The notes beneath the pieces were generated by a model, which saw only the letters and a list, made by a program, of their open reading frames with translations, was not told the origin of the DNA and did no database searches. A stretch of DNA of 64,000 nucleotides, taken from assembly GCA_015075405.1 (NCBI GenBank), contig JABTUK010000004.1, forward strand, positions 124,001 through 188,000, given 5' to 3'. The stretch is from Anaerolineales bacterium (GTDB lineage Bacteria; Chloroflexota; Anaerolineae; 4572-78; J111). Numbering within the stretch: the first letter of the stretch is position 1; the number at the start of each line of letters is the position of its first letter. A program made the translations under genes and the position numbers. Shown here piece by piece: positions 9,294-17,991 of the stretch.

Positions 9294-11002
9294 TGGTTGG
9301 TACGACGCAAGTTGAAAAGGGCACTCCCCGCCAGAAGGGGTTAGTCACCTCGCACGAGCATTATCTAAATGTTAATTACAGCGCCAAATCCTGGCTGTTA
9401 ACCACCGATCACAAACGGATTGGCCTGCTTTACCTGGTTTCGATTTCGTTGTTTTTTGTTCTCGGTGGTATCTACGCTATGCTCATTCGGCTGGAGTTGA
9501 TGACCCCCCGCGCCGATGTGATGACCGGCGATATGTACAACCGTGTCTTCACCATGCACGGCTTCATTATGATTTTCTTTTTCCTGGTTCCATCCATCCC
9601 GGCGACAATGGGCAATTTTTTGATCCCGCTGATGATTGGGGCCAAAGACCTGGCTTTTCCCCGCTTGAATCTGGCCAGTTGGTACGTTTACAGTATCGGC
9701 GGTCTTTTCACGGTGGCGGTGTTGGCCCTGGGCGGGGTGGATACCGGCTGGACGTTTTACACCCCTTACAGCAGCACCTATTCCAATAGTTATGTAATTT
9801 TTGCGGCTGTCGGCGCGTTTTTCTCCGGTTTCTCCTCTATTTTTACCGGGATTAATTTTATCGTGACCATTCACAAAATGCGCGCTCCGGGGTTGACATG
9901 GTTCCGGCTGCCGTTGTTTGTCTGGGCGCATTACGCTACCAGCATTATCATGATTTTGGGGACGCCGGTGGTTGCCATCGCCCTGCTATTGGTGGCCATC
10001 GAGCGGCTGTTTCGGATTGGCATTTTCGATCCGGCGCTGGGCGGCGACCCTATCCTGTTTCAACATCTCTTCTGGTTTTACTCCCATCCGGCGGTTTACA
10101 TTATGATTTTGCCGAGTATGGGCGTTATCAGCGAGTTGATCACCTGTTTTTCACGCAAGCGCATCTTTGGTTACAACTTTATTGCCTATTCCAGTCTGGC
10201 AATTGCGGTGATTGGCTTTTTAGTCTGGGGCCATCATATGTTTGTCAGCGGCCAGTCAGTTTATGCCGGTATGATTTTTTCGGTTCTCAGTTATCTGGTG
10301 GCTATTCCGTCGGCCATCAAGGTTTTCAACTGGACGGCGACGCTCTACAAAGGCCAAATCTCTTACGACACGCCGATGCTCTATGCCCTGGGCTTTATTG
10401 GTTTGTTTACCATTGGCGGTTTGACCGGCCTCTATTTGTCGGCCCTGGCCATTGACGTACACGTTCACGATACCTACTTTGTGGTAGCCCATTTTCATTA
10501 CATTATGGTCGGCGGGGCAGTGATGGGTTACCTGGGCGCGCTCCATTTCTGGTGGCCCAAAATTACCGGGCGGCTGTACCCGGAGTGGTGGGGCCGCCTT
10601 TCGGCCGGATTGATTTTTGCCGGTTTCAACCTGACTTTCTTTCCCCAATTTTTGGTGGGCTACCTGGGCATGCCCCGCCGTTACCATGTCTACCCTGAAG
10701 AGTTCCAGGTGCTTAACGTCATGTCAACGGCAGGGGCTTCGGTGCTGGCGGTGGGCTACCTGCTGCCGTTGATTTATTTTATCTGGTCGCTGCGCTACGG
10801 GGCCGTGGCCGGGCCTAATCCGTGGGGCGCAATCGGCCTCGAATGGACCACGCCTTCGCCCCCGCCCACTCACAATTTTGAGGAAATCCCGGTTGTCACC
10901 TGGGAAGCTTACGAATATCAATCAGAATCCCCCGCTGCCGAGCAGGAACCTAAAAGGACCGATTTAGACTCGGCCACAGCAGGCGCGCCGGCAGCAAAGT
11001 GA
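9293..11002 (+). CDS. coxA: Cytochrome c oxidase subunit I
   Basis: Catalytic subunit of 569 residues with about twelve helices. Family marks include the heme a ligand region MHGFIMIFF, the CuB-proximal FWFYSHPAVYIMILP, the HH pair in WGHHMF, and DTYFVVAHFHYIM, which carries the heme ligands. YSHPAVYI, with Tyr after the CuB His-Pro pair, suggests a type A enzyme with a cross-linked His-Tyr. The C-terminal tail of about 70 residues is Pro/Glu-rich and soluble. The gene is translationally coupled to coxB. Confidence 0.97.
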   Translation: MVGTTQVEKGTPRQKGLVTSHEHYLNVNYSAKSWLLTTDHKRIGLLYLVSISLFFVLGGIYAMLIRLELMTPRADVMTGDMYNRVFTMHGFIMIFFFLVPSIPATMGNFLIPLMIGAKDLAFPRLNLASWYVYSIGGLFTVAVLALGGVDTGWTFYTPYSSTYSNSYVIFAAVGAFFSGFSSIFTGINFIVTIHKMRAPGLTWFRLPLFVWAHYATSIIMILGTPVVAIALLLVAIERLFRIGIFDPALGGDPILFQHLFWFYSHPAVYIMILPSMGVISELITCFSRKRIFGYNFIAYSSLAIAVIGFLVWGHHMFVSGQSVYAGMIFSVLSYLVAIPSAIKVFNWTATLYKGQISYDTPMLYALGFIGLFTIGGLTGLYLSALAIDVHVHDTYFVVAHFHYIMVGGAVMGYLGALHFWWPKITGRLYPEWWGRLSAGLIFAGFNLTFFPQFLVGYLGMPRRYHVYPEEFQVLNVMSTAGASVLAVGYLLPLIYFIWSLRYGAVAGPNPWGAIGLEWTTPSPPPTHNFEEIPVVTWEAYEYQSESPAAEQEPKRTDLDSATAGAPAAK

Positions 11003-11068
11003 CCGGAGACGGAAGACGGGAGACCGGGGGTAGAAAAGCACCCGGTCTCCCGTCCCCGGTCTTCGGTC
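11001..11068. repeat. Intergenic simple-sequence hairpin between coxA and coxC
   Basis: Units of GACCGGAGAC and GAAGACGGGAGACCGGG are mirrored by CCCGGTCTCCCGTC and TCTTCGGTC. The core CGGGAGACCGGG pairs perfectly with CCCGGTCTCCCG. The hairpin ends a few bases before the coxC ribosome site, so it could influence coxC translation or message stability. Same style as 8258-8320. Confidence 0.65.
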
Positions 11069-11089
11069 ATTGAGAAAGGAGAACCACCT

Positions 11090-11740
11090 TTGAGCGATAG
11101 TCACGCTTCGAGCCTGGCCCACCACTTTACCGATATGGACCAGCAAATTGAATCTAATACCCTGGGTATGTGGGTTTTTTTGGTCACGGAAGTGATGTTT
11201 TTCAGCGGCCTCTTTTTACTCTACATCATCTACCGGGCCGCTTATTACCAGGAATTTGCCGAGGCCAGCCATCACCTGGATATTTATCTGGGTACGACCA
11301 ATACAGTGGTGCTACTGTGCAGCAGTTTGAGCATGGCCCTGGCGGTCAGGAGTGTCCAGTTAGGCCAGCGTAAAGCTGCCGTCGGCCTGCTCCTGGTCAC
11401 ACTGGTGTTGGGGACAACCTTCCTGGGTATCAAAGGCTTCGAATATTTTCATAAATATGAAGAGCATTTAATCCCCGGCAGCGGTTTTATCTATGAGGGT
11501 GAAGCCAATCCCCACTTTGCCCAGCTCTTCTTTGTTTTATACTTTGTGATGACCGGCTTTCACGCCCTGCACATGATTATCGGGGCGGGGGTCATTATTT
11601 ATTTTATGGTCCGCATCTGGCGGGGCGCTTTTCCCCCCGAAAACTATGTCCCGGTTGAAATGCTGGGCTTGTACTGGCACTTTGTAGATATTGTCTGGGT
11701 CTTTCTCTTCCCCTTACTTTATTTGATCGGACGGCACTAA
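11090..11740 (+). CDS. coxC: Cytochrome c oxidase subunit III
   Basis: A 216-residue subunit III with about five helices. It contains the family pattern GMWVFLVTEVMFFSGLF near residues 24-40 and WHFVDIVWVFLFPLLYL at the C-terminus. The start is a TTG at 11090, supported by AAAGGAGA at 11075-11082 about eight bases upstream; no ATG is suitably placed. It overlaps coxD by one base. It stabilises subunit I and is part of the same oxidase. Confidence 0.94.
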   Translation: MSDSHASSLAHHFTDMDQQIESNTLGMWVFLVTEVMFFSGLFLLYIIYRAAYYQEFAEASHHLDIYLGTTNTVVLLCSSLSMALAVRSVQLGQRKAAVGLLLVTLVLGTTFLGIKGFEYFHKYEEHLIPGSGFIYEGEANPHFAQLFFVLYFVMTGFHALHMIIGAGVIIYFMVRIWRGAFPPENYVPVEMLGLYWHFVDIVWVFLFPLLYLIGRH

Positions 11741-12072
11741 TGACACATCACATCGTCCCCATAAAAGTTTACCTGGGCGTGTTTATTGCCCTGATGGTTT
11801 TAATGGCAGCAACGGTGGCCGTAGCCTTTGTAGACTTGGGCATTTTCAGCAACGTTGTGGCTATAGTGATTGCCATCGCCAAAACTACGCTGATTATGCT
11901 CTTCTTTATGCACCTGCGCTACAACAGCCGCCTCATCCAGATTTTTGCCGTAGTGGGATTTCTATTTGTGCTGATTTTGGTCAGTTTTACCGTATCAGAT
12001 TACATCACCCGCGGCGACTTTTCTAATATTGCGCCCACGCTGGGCAATCCTTATGACCCACTGGGACAGTAA
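11740..12072 (+). CDS. coxD: Cytochrome c oxidase subunit IV (prokaryotic type)
   Basis: A 110-residue protein with three predicted helices and KTTLIMLFFMHLRY (about 47-60), which is typical of the short bacterial subunit IV (COX4_pro/CyoD-like). Its ATG overlaps the coxC stop. It ends the respiratory operon: the next gene converges on it with a gap of four bases, with no room for a separate terminator. Confidence 0.9.
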   Translation: MTHHIVPIKVYLGVFIALMVLMAATVAVAFVDLGIFSNVVAIVIAIAKTTLIMLFFMHLRYNSRLIQIFAVVGFLFVLILVSFTVSDYITRGDFSNIAPTLGNPYDPLGQ

Positions 12073-12076
12073 GCGC

Positions 12077-14599
12077 CTAGCTGGGAAAGAGTACATTCAC
12101 CGGCACAAACAAACTTCCTTCGGTGGCGCCTTGAGGCGCGAGGCGGGGGAGTTGGCGGGTCAACTCGTGGGCGGGCATTTTACCGCTCAAAGCCTGCTCA
12201 AAGGCGCGGCTGATGCGGGTTACTTGCGCCGCCGTTTCATGGGCAAATTCCAGCCGAAAATGCTGCACCCCGGCGGCCCGCCACTCGTCCAAATGGCGGC
12301 TGGCTTCCTGGGCTTCGGCCCCAAAGACGGTATTGCGGCAGCCAACATCGGCCATGACCGGATGGGCGCGGCCATTCCCATCCCGCAGAGCCACCCGATG
12401 CTGCTCGCACGGCTGGCCGCAATCTTTGTAGCTGCTTCCCTGAGAGAGAAAACGGCAGAAAACGCAGTGCTCGGTGTGGAAAACCGGCAAGTGATGGTAA
12501 GCCACCACCTCCAGCTTATCGCCGCCGATACCCTGGGCCAAACCAGCCACTTGGGCCGCGTTCAGATCGTGGGTCGGGGTCAGGCGTACCAGCCCAAGCC
12601 GCAATAAAGCCCCGGCCGACAACACGTTGGCCGCATTCAGACTAAAATCGCCGATGAGCGGCGGATGGGGCTGGCCTTGCAACGCATCGAGCAGCCCGCT
12701 CGATCGGACCACAAGCTGGCACTCCAGCTTGAGCAAAAAGACGATAATTCGCTGCTCGTTGGGCTTTAAAATGCGTGGGCTGGCCACGCGGGCGGTGACG
12801 CCGCTGGCCTGCACCTGCTCCACCGCCGGGCGCAAGCCATACAGGTCGAGATAATCCAGGGTGATGCTGGCCGGTCGCAGAGACAGCGCTGCCTCCAACT
12901 GCTCCGGGGTGCGCACCAGCAGATGCAACTGTGGAGTAGGGGAAACCTCACAGGTCTTTAAGACCTGTGAGGTTTTTTGAGCTGTCTCTAATACCAGCAG
13001 CGGGTCATTTATGATGGTATGCCGGGGTAGGCTCTGTATTTCGACCAACCCCTCAACGGCCCGGCGGCGCAGATAATTTAGCAGCGAACTGGGCGCAAAC
13101 GGCTGGCCGATCATGTCCAATTCGACCTCCGCCAATTCATAGGCGGTGTTCCCCAGGCGGCCCAACTGCTCGCGCAAAAACTCTGGCGTCAGGGTGCGGT
13201 TCTGGGCCGGTCCTAAGGGTTCAGCAGATTGCACCGTCACCCGCACCTGTGGCTGCGCTACCAGCGACCATTCCAGGGTCAGGGGTTCGCCCTCGTGGGC
13301 AGTCGCCCGGACGCGCACGGCCTGTTTATGAACCGGCCCGGCAGCCTGAGTCAATGGGCGGGCCACCCGCTCCAGGTCGGGGTCGTGGCTGCGCCAGACC
13401 CAATCACCGGGCCGAATCCGGCTGAAGTTGACCGCGCCGTTTCCAAAATAAAGTTCCACCTCGTCCCCGCCCCGCGGCGTGACCTGATAGACGCGGCCGC
13501 CTTCCTCGGTTTCCTCGGGGCTGCGCCAACTGGCGGCATCGAATACGAGGCCGTCGCCTGCTTTGAGCGGCGCCACAGCAGTTGTAGCCGGGTTGCAGGC
13601 GACCCGCACACTGTCCGGCAGCACCTTCACCACCCGGCCCAGCAATACTCCACGATGGCGCGGCGAGCGCCCCTGCACCACCGCCTGGTGGTTGGTCCCA
13701 TTGACAAAGTGGGGGCCGAGTCCCCGCGAATAGACCTGTTCGAGTTGAAGCTCTTCGCCCCGGCTGAGGCTGAGGGGCCGGCCCGCGTAGGCTTCATCCA
13801 CAGCTTTGCGATAGGCGGCAGTGGTCAAAGCCACGTAATTGGCATCTTTGTAGCGCCCCTCGATTTTGAGGGCCGAGACGCCTACCTGCGCAATCTGGGG
13901 TATCTGGGGCAGGGTGTACAGGTCGCCCGGCGAAAGCAGATAACGAGCCTCGCCCAACGGCTTGACCCGCTCATCCACCAGCAGTTCATAGGGCAGGCGG
14001 CAGGCCTGGGCGCACTGCCCGCGATTGGCGCTGCGCCCGCCCCACGCTTCCGACGAAAAACATTGGCCGGAGTAGGAGACGCACAGCGCCCCGTGGACAA
14101 ACATCTCCAGCTCGCAGTCGGTCTGGCGGCGAATCTGGCGGATTTCCTCCAGCGACAGCTCCCGCGCCAGCACCACCCGGCTGACCCCCCACTGCTGGGC
14201 CAGGTGAATACCTTCGGCGCTGGTGATGCTCATTTGGGTGCTGCCATGAATTTCCAGAGTGGGGGCAATCTGCCGGGCCAGTTGGGCGATGCCGACATCC
14301 TGGACGATAATCGCATCCGCGCCCGCCTCGGCGATGGCGGCCAGGCTTTGGGCGGCCTCGACCAGTTCATCATCAAAGATCAGGGTGTTGAAGGTAACGT
14401 AGCCCTTCACCCCCCGCCGGTGCAAGGTGCGCATCACCTCCGGCAGTTCGGCCAGGGAAAAGCCCACTTTGGCCCGCGCCGTAAAGTGCTTGAGACCAAA
14501 GTAAACCGCATCCGCTCCCGCTTCGATGGCAGCCTGCAACTGCGGCCAGTAACCGGCGGGACTCATAATTTCGGGTTTGGGCAGGAGTTGTTCAGGCAT
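12077..14599 (-). CDS. Peptidase U32 family protein (RlhA-like, with DUF3656)
   Basis: An 840-residue U32-family protein. The N-terminal barrel begins with PEIMSPAGYWPQLQAAIEAG, and GADAVYFGLKHFTARA is a family signature. A cysteine cluster at about residues 170-200 (CVSYSGQCF and RGQCAQAC) probably binds an Fe-S cluster. A middle DUF3656-like beta domain and a second barrel with further cysteines (CVFC, CGQPC near residues 755-775) follow. Members such as E. coli RlhA hydroxylate 23S rRNA; others work in ubiquinone or tRNA modification, so the exact reaction is not fixed here. It is longer than RlhA. A perfect palindrome lies in frame near residues 541-552. The gene converges with coxD. Confidence 0.85.
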   Translation of the reverse strand: MPEQLLPKPEIMSPAGYWPQLQAAIEAGADAVYFGLKHFTARAKVGFSLAELPEVMRTLHRRGVKGYVTFNTLIFDDELVEAAQSLAAIAEAGADAIIVQDVGIAQLARQIAPTLEIHGSTQMSITSAEGIHLAQQWGVSRVVLARELSLEEIRQIRRQTDCELEMFVHGALCVSYSGQCFSSEAWGGRSANRGQCAQACRLPYELLVDERVKPLGEARYLLSPGDLYTLPQIPQIAQVGVSALKIEGRYKDANYVALTTAAYRKAVDEAYAGRPLSLSRGEELQLEQVYSRGLGPHFVNGTNHQAVVQGRSPRHRGVLLGRVVKVLPDSVRVACNPATTAVAPLKAGDGLVFDAASWRSPEETEEGGRVYQVTPRGGDEVELYFGNGAVNFSRIRPGDWVWRSHDPDLERVARPLTQAAGPVHKQAVRVRATAHEGEPLTLEWSLVAQPQVRVTVQSAEPLGPAQNRTLTPEFLREQLGRLGNTAYELAEVELDMIGQPFAPSSLLNYLRRRAVEGLVEIQSLPRHTIINDPLLVLETAQKTSQVLKTCEVSPTPQLHLLVRTPEQLEAALSLRPASITLDYLDLYGLRPAVEQVQASGVTARVASPRILKPNEQRIIVFLLKLECQLVVRSSGLLDALQGQPHPPLIGDFSLNAANVLSAGALLRLGLVRLTPTHDLNAAQVAGLAQGIGGDKLEVVAYHHLPVFHTEHCVFCRFLSQGSSYKDCGQPCEQHRVALRDGNGRAHPVMADVGCRNTVFGAEAQEASRHLDEWRAAGVQHFRLEFAHETAAQVTRISRAFEQALSGKMPAHELTRQLPRLAPQGATEGSLFVPVNVLFPS
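12943..12975. repeat. Perfect 16-bp-arm palindrome inside the U32 gene
   Basis: AAACCTCACAGGTCTT (12943-12958) and AAGACCTGTGAGGTTT (12960-12975) are exact complements separated by one base, followed by a T-run on the + strand. On the minus strand it is read in frame as part of TSQVLKTCEVSP, a poorly conserved-looking link between two domains. It looks like a small mobile palindrome that inserted without breaking the frame. Confidence 0.75.
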
Positions 14600-14633
14600 T
14601 GTAGTTAATCTGAGTTCATAATTAGCTCGAAAA

Positions 14634-14741
14634 TCACCCTTCGATACGGTTCGCTTTGCTCACCTACTCAGGATGATTTTTGGCTAATAATCGCATCCTG
14701 AGTAGCCTTGAGCGAAGCGAAAGGCGTATCGAAGGGTGCGA
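14634..14741. repeat. Long imperfect inverted repeat between the U32 and pepF genes
   Basis: The left arm (about 14634-14676, CACCCTTCGATACGGTTCGC onward) pairs with the right arm (about 14692-14741, ending AGGCGTATCGAAGGGTG) with a few mismatches. It fills nearly the whole gap downstream of pepF and upstream of the U32 gene, both on the minus strand. It may act as a message-end structure or be a dispersed element. Confidence 0.65.
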
Positions 14742-14746
14742 TTTAG

Positions 14747-16519
14747 CTAGCTCAACTCGTCAATCATGCCTTCAATCACTTTAAAGCCGCTGCGCCAGAA
14801 ATTGGGATCGGCCATATCAATCCCGGCCTCGCTCAGAATGTGGTGGGGGCTGGCTGCCCCACCGTAAGACAGAATTTTGAGCAGCTTGGGGACAAAACTC
14901 TGGCCCTGCTCTTTGTACTGCTGGTACAGCGACAAAGCCAGCAACTGGCCGAAGCTGTAGGCGTAACAGTAAAACGGCGTATGGTAGATGTGCGGAATAC
15001 AAATCCATTCTGCCTTGAAATCTTCGCTGACCTCGATGGCGTCCCCAAACTGCTGTTGAAGTTGGCCCAGGTAGTGCTGGTTCAATTCATCCATCGTTTT
15101 ACCTTCGGCCACCAGCCGATGGGCATCCCGCTCGAATAGCACAAAATAGGCCTGGCGCAGCACTGTCGCGTAAGCGTCATCTACGGCATCGGCCAGCAGA
15201 TCGCGGCGAACATGGGGGTCTTTTTCCTCGGCCAGCAGCCGGTCGGTCAGCAGCATTTCTGAAAAAACCGAGGCTGTTTCAGCCAGCGGCAGGGCCGAAT
15301 GAAAGGTGAGGACTGAATGTTCAGCGGCCAGCATGGCGTGGATGGCGTGGCCCAACTCGTGGGCCAGGGTGGCTACCTGGCGCGGCTCGCCGGTGTAGTT
15401 CAGCAGCACCCACGGGGTCAGCGCCGGCAGGATGCTGGCGCAAAAGGCGCCGCCGCGCTTGCCGGGCCGAATTTCGCTGTCAATGTGGCCTTCGGCAAAA
15501 ACACGCCGGGCCTCTTGAGCCACCATGGGCGAAAACTCGTTAAAGCTGTCCAGAACCATTGTCACCGCGTCGCCATAGTCAATCTTTTTGGTTGACTCTT
15601 GGCTGAGCGGAGCGTACAGATCATAGCGGCGTAATTTGGGCAAGCCCAGCCAGCCCGCTTTCAACTTGAAGTAACGGTGAAAAATAGGGGCCTGTTCAGC
15701 GCAGACATCCAATAGGGTATTGACGACCGCATCGGGCACATCATTGCTTAAGTTGCGCACGGCAATCGGGGAAGAAAAGCGACGCAAATTGAGATTCTCG
15801 GTGGCCCAATCGCGTACCCGGTGGGTGTAAATCTGGGCCAGCACGGTGGCCTCCCGGCCATAGACCCGAAACTGCTCCTGGTAGGCCGCCGCCCGCACCT
15901 CCGGCGAGGGGTTGCGGACGTAGGTCATCAGTTGGTCGCGGGTCAGCGTTTTTTTCTCGCCCTCAACCTCTATCTCAAAAGTGAACTTGCTGGTAATCAT
16001 GTCGTACAGCGTAACCATGGCGCTGATGCCGTTGATGTCTTTGAGGTTGATAATCTGCTCTTCGGACTCGGCCAGGATGTGATCCTTGAAAAGACGATCC
16101 TGCACCAGGTTGTAACGCGCATCGCCGGCATAGGCTAAGAGGCGGTCGGCCGCTTCATTCGCCAGGCCCTTCCACCACAGGCTAAAAAAGAGGGTGCGAT
16201 TTTGGGCTTCGGTCAGCAGTTGCTCCATGCGCCCCATAAAAGCCAGGGCGGCCTGATTTTGAGTGTCTTCGGAGAACCACAACGGGCCGTAGCTACCCAG
16301 CCGGTGGGCCACCTGGGCAAATCGCTCTATTGCTTGGATGGCCCGGCTAAAATCTTCGCCGCTCATCTCCGGCGAGAGCAGCGGGCGGAAAGACTCAATT
16401 TCCTGGGTGACTGTCTCTAATTCTGTCACCAATTGATCTACCGCCGGCCCTTCGGCGGCGGGAATAATATCGGTTAAACTCCAGCGGGTTTGAACGTATT
16501 GTCCGTTTGCCTGACTCAC
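14747..16519 (-). CDS. pepF: Oligoendopeptidase F (M3B metallopeptidase)
   Basis: A 590-residue zinc peptidase that cuts short peptides in the cytoplasm. The active-site HELGH lies at about residue 388, with the downstream family glutamate in ETASVFSEML. The C-terminal helical region HTPFYCYAYSFGQLLALSLY supplies the substrate-binding Tyr/His residues typical of the M3 family. No signal peptide is seen. It is two bases downstream of the HAD gene and probably cotranscribed with it. Confidence 0.93.
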   Translation of the reverse strand: MSQANGQYVQTRWSLTDIIPAAEGPAVDQLVTELETVTQEIESFRPLLSPEMSGEDFSRAIQAIERFAQVAHRLGSYGPLWFSEDTQNQAALAFMGRMEQLLTEAQNRTLFFSLWWKGLANEAADRLLAYAGDARYNLVQDRLFKDHILAESEEQIINLKDINGISAMVTLYDMITSKFTFEIEVEGEKKTLTRDQLMTYVRNPSPEVRAAAYQEQFRVYGREATVLAQIYTHRVRDWATENLNLRRFSSPIAVRNLSNDVPDAVVNTLLDVCAEQAPIFHRYFKLKAGWLGLPKLRRYDLYAPLSQESTKKIDYGDAVTMVLDSFNEFSPMVAQEARRVFAEGHIDSEIRPGKRGGAFCASILPALTPWVLLNYTGEPRQVATLAHELGHAIHAMLAAEHSVLTFHSALPLAETASVFSEMLLTDRLLAEEKDPHVRRDLLADAVDDAYATVLRQAYFVLFERDAHRLVAEGKTMDELNQHYLGQLQQQFGDAIEVSEDFKAEWICIPHIYHTPFYCYAYSFGQLLALSLYQQYKEQGQSFVPKLLKILSYGGAASPHHILSEAGIDMADPNFWRSGFKVIEGMIDELS

Positions 16520-16521
16520 GC

Positions 16522-17349
16522 TTAATTCAGCTCCTTCTGTAGAATAAATTTTTCAATCGCCACCGCCACGCCGTCTTCTTCTACCGTTGGCGCAACCCAG
16601 TTAGCCAGTTCTTTGAGGCTGACCGGGGCGTGGCCCATGGCAATTTTGGTTCCGGCTACTTCAAAGATAGGCAGGTCATTAAACGAGTCGCCAATAGCCA
16701 TGATCTGGTTGGTGGTAATACCCAGATAATCAATCATTTCGTTCAAGGCGTTGCCCTTGGAAACAGACCGAGAAATCGCGTTGCCAAAATAGATACCGTT
16801 GGTGGGGTCCAAACTCCACGACATTTTGCACAAATCGGCCATCTCCCTCGTAATCAGATCGGCCCGCTCCTTTTGTTCGGCGTCAGCAGCCAGAAGTTGA
16901 CCTTTAACCATCTTGATCCGATTGACCAGGCTCATCAAATCTGTTATGAGCGGGGTAATTTGCAGCTTTTGGCGTTGATGTTGGGCCAGTTGACCGTTCT
17001 TTTCAATAAAATAAAAATCGTGAGCATAAATTTCCAGAAACAGGTCATGCTCACGCGAAAGTTCAATCAAACGCTGGGCGGCCCTGGGGGGGAGCGCCTG
17101 TAAAAAAACTATTTCGTTGCTCGGCCATTCGACCACGGCGGCCCCGTCGAATAAAATATGCAGTCCATCCAGGTTTAGAAATTTTAGCAGATGGTAGCAG
17201 GCCTCGGTGGCCCGACCCGTTCCCAACACCACCTGCACCCCTCTGGCTTTGGCCGCCGCAATGGCTGCGGCGACTCGCTGGCTGGGATAAGCGCCGTGTC
17301 CAACCAATGTGCCATCTACATCCAGCACCACAAGTTTGTAGTCGCCCAT
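16522..17349 (-). CDS. Cof-type HAD-superfamily phosphatase
   Basis: A 275-residue HAD hydrolase of the Cof/type IIB cap class. Motif I is VLDVDGTLV near the N-terminus, motif II lies around GTGRA, and motif IV is AIGDSFNDLPIF in the C-terminal third. Such enzymes dephosphorylate sugar phosphates, FMN or other small phosphoesters; the substrate cannot be told from sequence. It is first in a two-gene unit with pepF. Confidence 0.88.
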   Translation of the reverse strand: MGDYKLVVLDVDGTLVGHGAYPSQRVAAAIAAAKARGVQVVLGTGRATEACYHLLKFLNLDGLHILFDGAAVVEWPSNEIVFLQALPPRAAQRLIELSREHDLFLEIYAHDFYFIEKNGQLAQHQRQKLQITPLITDLMSLVNRIKMVKGQLLAADAEQKERADLITREMADLCKMSWSLDPTNGIYFGNAISRSVSKGNALNEMIDYLGITTNQIMAIGDSFNDLPIFEVAGTKIAMGHAPVSLKELANWVAPTVEEDGVAVAIEKFILQKELN

Positions 17350-17991
17350 GTTCTGGTTCCCGACCTGAAATCATGATCCTGCGCAGCTAATTGGCTCCTC
17401 TCATCTACCCACCCCGCTCAAGCGGCCAGTCCAGGGATTGAAATGAGTAACGGAACGGGTAAGCATTATAATCGAAAAGTGACTTTCTGACACAACTGGC
17501 TTGATAAATTTTGGGGTTAGGCAATTCACATGTTATTTCGAGGCCAGAGGCCGAGAAATCTCTGAAAGTTATGTGTGCTGGACGAACAGGAATTTCGTAA
17601 TTACATATTTTTTAAGGTTGTACTCGACCCATTCCCGTTCCAGCGCCTCGCCGGGCGTTTGAGAGACAACAATCACACCTTGATCTGTCCACTGAGAGAG
17701 ATAGATGATCGGATGTTTCCACAATCGAGCGATGAGTAAGGTCAGTTTTGCATCTGTGACGATGCCCTTATAATTGTATCATCTGTTTGTTCAAGTCCAA
17801 GCTTTACAAGACAAAAGTGCAGGGTCTACCTGACCATTTGGGCAGTTACTCTATGCTTTAAAATTGGCTATACTGTTCAATCATAGGAGTTACGCGGTGG
17901 GCCTAACAGGGATTTCTCGCTCCCCCTTGCGGGTCACTCGAAATGACATGACCGCGTAAGTCCTGTAAATTAGACACTCAGGGAGAAATCT
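17350..17991. other. 642-bp gap with dispersed repeats, a gene remnant and the ABC gene leader
   Basis: It separates the divergent HAD and ABC genes. Two copies of the dispersed element also found at 1-133 are here: inverted at about 17526-17570, and a more diverged one at about 17911-17950. Between them is a minus-strand open stretch without a start codon (17569-17778). The ABC transporter ribosome site (CAGGGAGAAAT) lies just before 17992. No RNA gene was recognised. Confidence 0.6.
17569..17778 (-). pseudogene. Possible 3' remnant of an unidentified gene
   Basis: On the minus strand about 69 codons are open between a TGA and a TAA, but no plausible start codon lies near the 5' end. The translation has ordinary protein-like composition, for example KLTLLIARLWKHPIIYLSQW and PGEALEREWVEYNLKK. 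Its stop lies against a dispersed-repeat copy, as if the gene had been broken by rearrangement. I do not recognise the family. It could also be a chance open frame. Confidence 0.3.

Noticed and set aside
13229..14608. A 459-codon open frame on the + strand opposite the U32 gene
   Set aside because: It is the antisense shadow of the high-GC U32 gene; the minus-strand protein has clear family motifs and the + strand product has none.
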